64,000 nt of DNA from Acidobacteriota bacterium (GTDB lineage Bacteria > Acidobacteriota > Terriglobia > UBA7540), in NCBI GenBank assembly GCA_004298155.1, contig SCRD01000024.1:434001-498000 (forward strand), in the 5' to 3' direction. The translations under genes were made by a program, and so were the position numbers. Every line of letters starts with the position of its first letter. The stretch's first letter is position 1. Below are positions 60,694 to 64,000 of the stretch, one piece after another. The notes beneath the pieces were generated by a model. The model did not search any database. It was not told the origin of the DNA and was given only the letters and a program-made list of their open reading frames with translations.

Positions 60694-62011
60694 CAGGAGG
60701 CCCCCCGCTTTTTTCTACCTGAGCTGTAACCTCGGCTTCGGACCTAAGTGAGACTTGGTCCACCCATAGAGTTCCCAAAATCTCCGTCGGATAACCGAGG
60801 CTGCGAGCGCGCCAGACGGAGACGCGCACAGCGGCCGTCTGGGGGCCCGTTCGAAACCTCAAGGTGAGTTGATGCCATGGTGTAGTGCCAACAACAGCGT
60901 TGGTTAAGGTCGTCAGGCAATCCTGGCATGCGGGATCGGTCACACGCAAACGCGGTCCGCTGTCAGAAACAATATTGACTGAACGAACCCGGGCAGTGAG
61001 CAGGTAAGTCTGATCCGGCCTGACCGGTACAATCTGATAGACTGGCTCGTCCTGATGATTTTCAACATCGCTGAAGTCAAGCCGAAGACAACCTCCTCCG
61101 GCGCAACGCTGACGATTCTCGAACCGAACCGCCGTATAAGGCTCCTGGTGGTATCGCCAGTCAAACCCGGCGTTTAAAGGGAAATGCTCAAAGCTCCCGT
61201 TGAAAACCAGGTTGGAACTGTCGTCTGACTGCGGCACGAGGCCTCGAATTTCAAGGTCATTCCACACACTCAAGGCTTCCTGGTATTTGCGGGCGCTGAT
61301 CAGGTCTTCGAGGTATTGATCGGCATCGGAGAAGGCGATAGGAGTTTTGCTTGCGGCCAGTGCTTTCCAGATATGGAATGCAAAGTCTCCGTACTCGCGG
61401 GAAGAAAGGAAATTAAGGTAAGCGAGCTTCAATTTTGGATGGGCGGCAGGCGTAAGCACGGCATCGTACACAACCTGGGGGTCGCCTGCTGCTCCTAGTG
61501 AAGCCCGAAAAGTTGGACCGGCATAACTGGGATCCAGTTCCAGCAAACGTCGAAACTGATTGAAGGCCTTTTCCTGTTGGTTGGCCCACAAGTAATAGTT
61601 AGCCGCTTCCCAATGAATGCGAGGCGCCATTGCACTCAGCGCAAGGGTTCTGGCGATTGCATCGCCGGCGCAATTGCTCTTTCCTTCGAATTGGCAGGCC
61701 GAGGCAAGAGCGCTCCAGTAGCGCGTTTCGCGTGGATTTAAATGAGTGGCAAGATCCAATTGTTCAGTCCCGTCCAGTGCGTCGGGATTTTCCAGGTCAA
61801 AAACTTCTGCCATTCCCAGTCGGTAGTGAAGGTCTGGATTGGTTGGGTCCAGAGAAACCGCTTTCCTTAAATCCGCGACCTTCGATGACTTGCCAAGCCG
61901 GGTTGCCCAGGCGATGCGGACACTTTCTGCTGCCAGAAACAAGCTGATAAGGCAGATGACTATCAGGAGAGCGGCTAGTTTTGGGCGAATATGCTGAAAG
62001 TTTTTGGCCAT
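60683..62011 (-). CDS. Membrane-anchored TPR protein with a C-terminal carbohydrate-binding-like beta domain
   Basis: 442 residues from ATG 62011 (GTG 62020 also possible). N-terminal membrane helix (LAALLIVICLISLFLAAES), TPR-like helices at about 40-260 (LRKAVSLDPTNPDLHYRLG, FRRLLELDPSYAG), then a beta-sandwich at about 275-435 starting NLVFNGSFEHFPLNAGFDW, like CBM4/9-type modules. With the membrane helix the rest should face the periplasm. Its coupling to the Wzy gene suggests a polymerisation or export helper that touches the glycan. Domain calls moderate. Confidence 0.72.
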   Translation of the reverse strand: MAKNFQHIRPKLAALLIVICLISLFLAAESVRIAWATRLGKSSKVADLRKAVSLDPTNPDLHYRLGMAEVFDLENPDALDGTEQLDLATHLNPRETRYWSALASACQFEGKSNCAGDAIARTLALSAMAPRIHWEAANYYLWANQQEKAFNQFRRLLELDPSYAGPTFRASLGAAGDPQVVYDAVLTPAAHPKLKLAYLNFLSSREYGDFAFHIWKALAASKTPIAFSDADQYLEDLISARKYQEALSVWNDLEIRGLVPQSDDSSNLVFNGSFEHFPLNAGFDWRYHQEPYTAVRFENRQRCAGGGCLRLDFSDVENHQDEPVYQIVPVRPDQTYLLTARVRSVNIVSDSGPRLRVTDPACQDCLTTLTNAVVGTTPWHQLTLRFRTGPQTAAVRVSVWRARSLGYPTEILGTLWVDQVSLRSEAEVTAQVEKSGGPPDGK

Positions 62012-62181
62012 ATAAGGCACTTGTGCGAACTGCAGTCCTAGTGGCAGGGGATTCCAGAGAGCTTGAGTTCGAAACCGCCGAACGCTCTTGAAACGGCCAG
62101 CGTCATACCAAGTCAGATGGGTTTGTGCAGGGGGGCGGCCTGAAGGCAGTGATGATTTGCCTCATCTTCACGTTCCTATTG

Positions 62182-62769
62182 TCAGAAAGCAACATTGACA
62201 AGTGAATCTTCTATCGATCGAGCAACAGCAGCAGGCCTTGTGACGCTCCGCTCTACGTCGCAAGCCTCCACTTCAACTGAAATCGACTTCATCAGCAGTT
62301 CGACCGAGAGGACCAATCGATAGAAGTTTTTTTTGCGAACCAGAATTCCTTCCAAACCTTCAAGCGGACCCGATTTCACCCGCACTCGGTCCCCGGACTT
62401 CAGCAGGGAATGAGGTTCAACGTTCAGGCCGTGCTCAACTGCGCACCGCACGGCATCGATTTCTTCCACCGGTATTGCCGCCGGGACACCACTCAGACGC
62501 ACAAAGTCATAGACGCCCGGCGTTGAAAGTACGGCAACCCGTTGATTGGGACCCGCCAGGACAAACACATAATTAGGAAATAGGGGCAAAGCCAGGTCCT
62601 TCATCCGGTCTTTCCAGCGGTGGACCGTCTTATAGAGCGGGAGGAAAACTTCCACCCCTTTCCCCATAATGAACTGCGCAACAGCCTTTTCATGCCGGTG
62701 ACGCGTATAAACAGCAAACCAAGCCGGTGGTTGGGCTATACAATCAGTCGAGATTGAAATTTTGTCCAT
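62182..62769 (-). CDS. NusG/RfaH-like transcription antiterminator (UpxY-type)
   Basis: 195 residues from ATG 62769; the frame is open 30 bases upstream. NGN domain: WFAVYTRHRHEKAVAQFI, VEVFLPLYKTVHRWKDR, LPLFPNYVFV. KOW domain: SGDRVRVKSGPLEGLEGILV. Specialised NusG paralogues of this kind (RfaH, UpxY, LoaP) sit at the head of long polysaccharide operons and keep polymerase from terminating early. It is the first gene of the 46-kb minus-strand run after the PilZ gene, which fits that role exactly. Confidence 0.9.
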   Translation of the reverse strand: MDKISISTDCIAQPPAWFAVYTRHRHEKAVAQFIMGKGVEVFLPLYKTVHRWKDRMKDLALPLFPNYVFVLAGPNQRVAVLSTPGVYDFVRLSGVPAAIPVEEIDAVRCAVEHGLNVEPHSLLKSGDRVRVKSGPLEGLEGILVRKKNFYRLVLSVELLMKSISVEVEACDVERSVTRPAAVARSIEDSLVNVAF

Positions 62770-62858
62770 AGCTCCGCCCTGTAAGTTACAGAGACGCATC
62801 TCCCTGAGTCTAGGTCACTTACCGCTTGCGAGTTGTGTGATCCCCCACGGGCGCATTG

Positions 62859-63278
62859 TCAATTAATCCAGTAGTTGCCTTTGGTGACCAGGTTCCATGG
62901 TGAGGCTTCACCCTTCCATCGGGAACCTTTGCCGCGAACATAGGATTCACCTTTTAAGAAAGAAACCGCGACTTCGTATGATTCTCCAGGCAACACTCGT
63001 AGGACGAGGCTGCGGAACCGTATGGTAGTAACACCGCCATCCGGATGTCGAAAATCAACCTCGAGCGAGACCCGATGACCTGCCTCCAGCGAGCCGTCCA
63101 AGAAAAATCTTGCCCCTTTTTCGCTGATATCATAAAGCGATCCGCAACCAATCAACCGCTTTTTCCCCCGGCCCGGAGTGAGGACAGTCACCGGGCAATC
63201 AATTTTGAAACGCGCGCGTTGCCTTCTCTCCTTACTCATCGGCACACTTGCCGCATTATTCGACGAATCTGTTCTCAT
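62859..63278 (-). CDS. PilZ-domain protein (candidate c-di-GMP receptor)
   Basis: 139 residues. PilZ signature: RxxxR in ERRQRARFKID and, about 30 residues later, DISEKGARF (the DxSxxG motif); both halves of the c-di-GMP site are present. A single domain with a short C-terminal tail. An internal ATG at residue 14 is an alternative start; neither start has a strong ribosome-binding site. Its location directly before the NusG-like gene suggests that c-di-GMP tunes expression or assembly of the polysaccharide. Confidence 0.87.
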   Translation of the reverse strand: MRTDSSNNAASVPMSKERRQRARFKIDCPVTVLTPGRGKKRLIGCGSLYDISEKGARFFLDGSLEAGHRVSLEVDFRHPDGGVTTIRFRSLVLRVLPGESYEVAVSFLKGESYVRGKGSRWKGEASPWNLVTKGNYWIN

Positions 63279-63794
63279 GCCTGTCTATTCGGGGCCGCAG
63301 GGATGACTCTACCACTGGCCCCAACACCTGAAGCAATCCCGTGAGTGGGTGAGATTTGGGGGAGACACCCGCACAAAAGGGTTACCCTTATATTCAGGCG
63401 TTCCTGACCCTGAATCCGATTTTTGTCGTATTTTTGGCTCCGGATTCTCAAGCAGGAAGGTTGGGTGAATCGAAAGGGCTATCGATAAACTCCAATCGTC
63501 TAATGGAGTGGTTGCAAAGCTCTGGCCCGTCAAGCTTCTCTATTTAGGACTGTTACGTCTTCGTCCCTGAAGAGCCGGAAATCGAACCGTTCCTCAAGAC
63601 GCCGGATATGGGCACACCCAAGAACCGTACTAAGAAGATAGCTGAGGAAGCAGAGATGGGTAACCAAAGCTGGAGTTCCGAATACGAATCAAGCCATAAG
63701 TTTCGCAACTCATCAGTCGAAATGGCGCATGAGCTGAACACCCCTCTCAGATGCATGAAAGAACTGCGATTCGAGGCTGGAAACACAAAAGCGG
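63279..63794. other. Intergenic stretch without a recognised gene
   Basis: 516 bases between the PilZ gene and the LuxR-type gene. Several short frames are open on both strands but none has both a ribosome-binding site and a recognisable product. It probably carries the promoter for the PilZ/NusG transcript. Confidence 0.5.
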
Positions 63795-64000
63795 CTACGA
63801 GGCGCCAGGCAAACTGACCTCTTCAGAAGACCTGGTCGATGGTGGACGATCGGGACCAACTCGCTTGAAATAGCAAACTGCCGCAGCCCGCCGCGTACTA
63901 ACCTGGAGTTTCTTATAGATCGACTTCACATGTGAGCGCGCGGTCTCCGTGCTGATAAAAAGACTCCTTGCCACTTCTTTGTCAGTATACCCTTGTGCAA
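63795..64000 (-). CDS. LuxR-family regulator, C-terminal HTH (3' part only)
   Basis: 67 codons are visible up to the TAG at 63795-63797; the gene continues beyond the window. The residues form the second half of a LuxR/GerE helix-turn-helix: QGYTDKEVARSLFIS, TETARSHVKSIYKKL and QVSTRRAAA, followed by a 25-residue tail. It is transcribed towards the polysaccharide locus and is a candidate for its transcriptional regulator, or the output half of a two-component response regulator. Confidence 0.85.
   Translation of the reverse strand, partial: AQGYTDKEVARSLFISTETARSHVKSIYKKLQVSTRRAAAVCYFKRVGPDRPPSTRSSEEVSLPGAS

Noticed and set aside
63608-63817. 69-codon plus-strand frame containing AHELNTPL, similar to a histidine-kinase H box
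   Set aside because: Too short, no kinase domain follows, no ribosome-binding site, and its end overlaps the LuxR-type gene on the other strand.
1-64000. CRISPR array, prophage, or transposase genes
   Set aside because: No spaced repeat array, phage structural gene or transposase could be recognised on either strand.

Overview
The window is a G+C-rich bacterial chromosome segment carrying about fifty genes, almost all of them recognisable. The mix of parts (an UpxY/NusG-like antiterminator, PilZ and FecR-like proteins, PF04392-type substrate-binding proteins, a fused glycosyltransferase/methyltransferase/deacetylase, a RepA-type gene on the chromosome) suggests an Acidobacteriota-like soil bacterium. 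This is an inference from gene content and was not tested by any search.

Region 1 (1-6424, plus strand) is a tightly overlapping chemosensory operon laid out like the Pseudomonas Wsp system: CheR-TPR (WspC-like), Cys-rich CheW (WspD-like), hybrid CheA-REC with two HPt domains (WspE-like), CheB (WspF-like), then a response regulator. The regulator has a WspR-like receiver and stalk, but its output is a PP2C/SpoIIE (RsbU-type) phosphatase instead of a GGDEF diguanylate cyclase. The receptor gene must lie upstream, outside the window.

Region 2 (6572-14396, minus strand, convergent with region 1) holds a STAS anti-sigma antagonist, an RsbW-type anti-sigma kinase, and a PF04392-type ABC importer: ATPase, permease, one single and one triple membrane-anchored substrate-binding protein. 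A STAS protein with a large unrecognised C-terminal region sits inside the transporter genes. Regions 1 and 2 together supply phosphatase, antagonist and kinase for a partner switch controlled by chemosensory phosphotransfer. No sigma factor is in the window. This is the best candidate for an undescribed system here.

Region 3 (14.4-16.9 kb) is gene-poor: a plasmid-type RepA gene and an isolated tRNA 3'-end fragment, looking like the scar of an integrated element.

Region 4 (16.9-62.8 kb, all minus strand) is a very large exopolysaccharide/capsule locus. Read in its own direction it starts with a PilZ protein and a NusG-like antiterminator. Then come a TPR protein, an O-antigen ligase/polymerase-like protein, UDP-glucose dehydrogenase, rmlABDC, a Wzz-tyrosine kinase, a Wza-like exporter, a Wzx flippase, gmd, a long run of glycosyltransferases and methyltransferases, asparagine synthase, sugar epimerases, a WecA-like initiating transferase, a secreted glycosidase, a FecR-like protein, an MsbA-like ABC exporter, and finally the trimodular glycosyltransferase/methyltransferase/deacetylase. 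Precursors that can be read off are dTDP-rhamnose, a GDP-6-deoxyhexose and UDP-glucuronate. Three copies of a palindromic repeat lie at 44.1-46.7 kb. The right edge contains the C-terminal end of a LuxR-type regulator.
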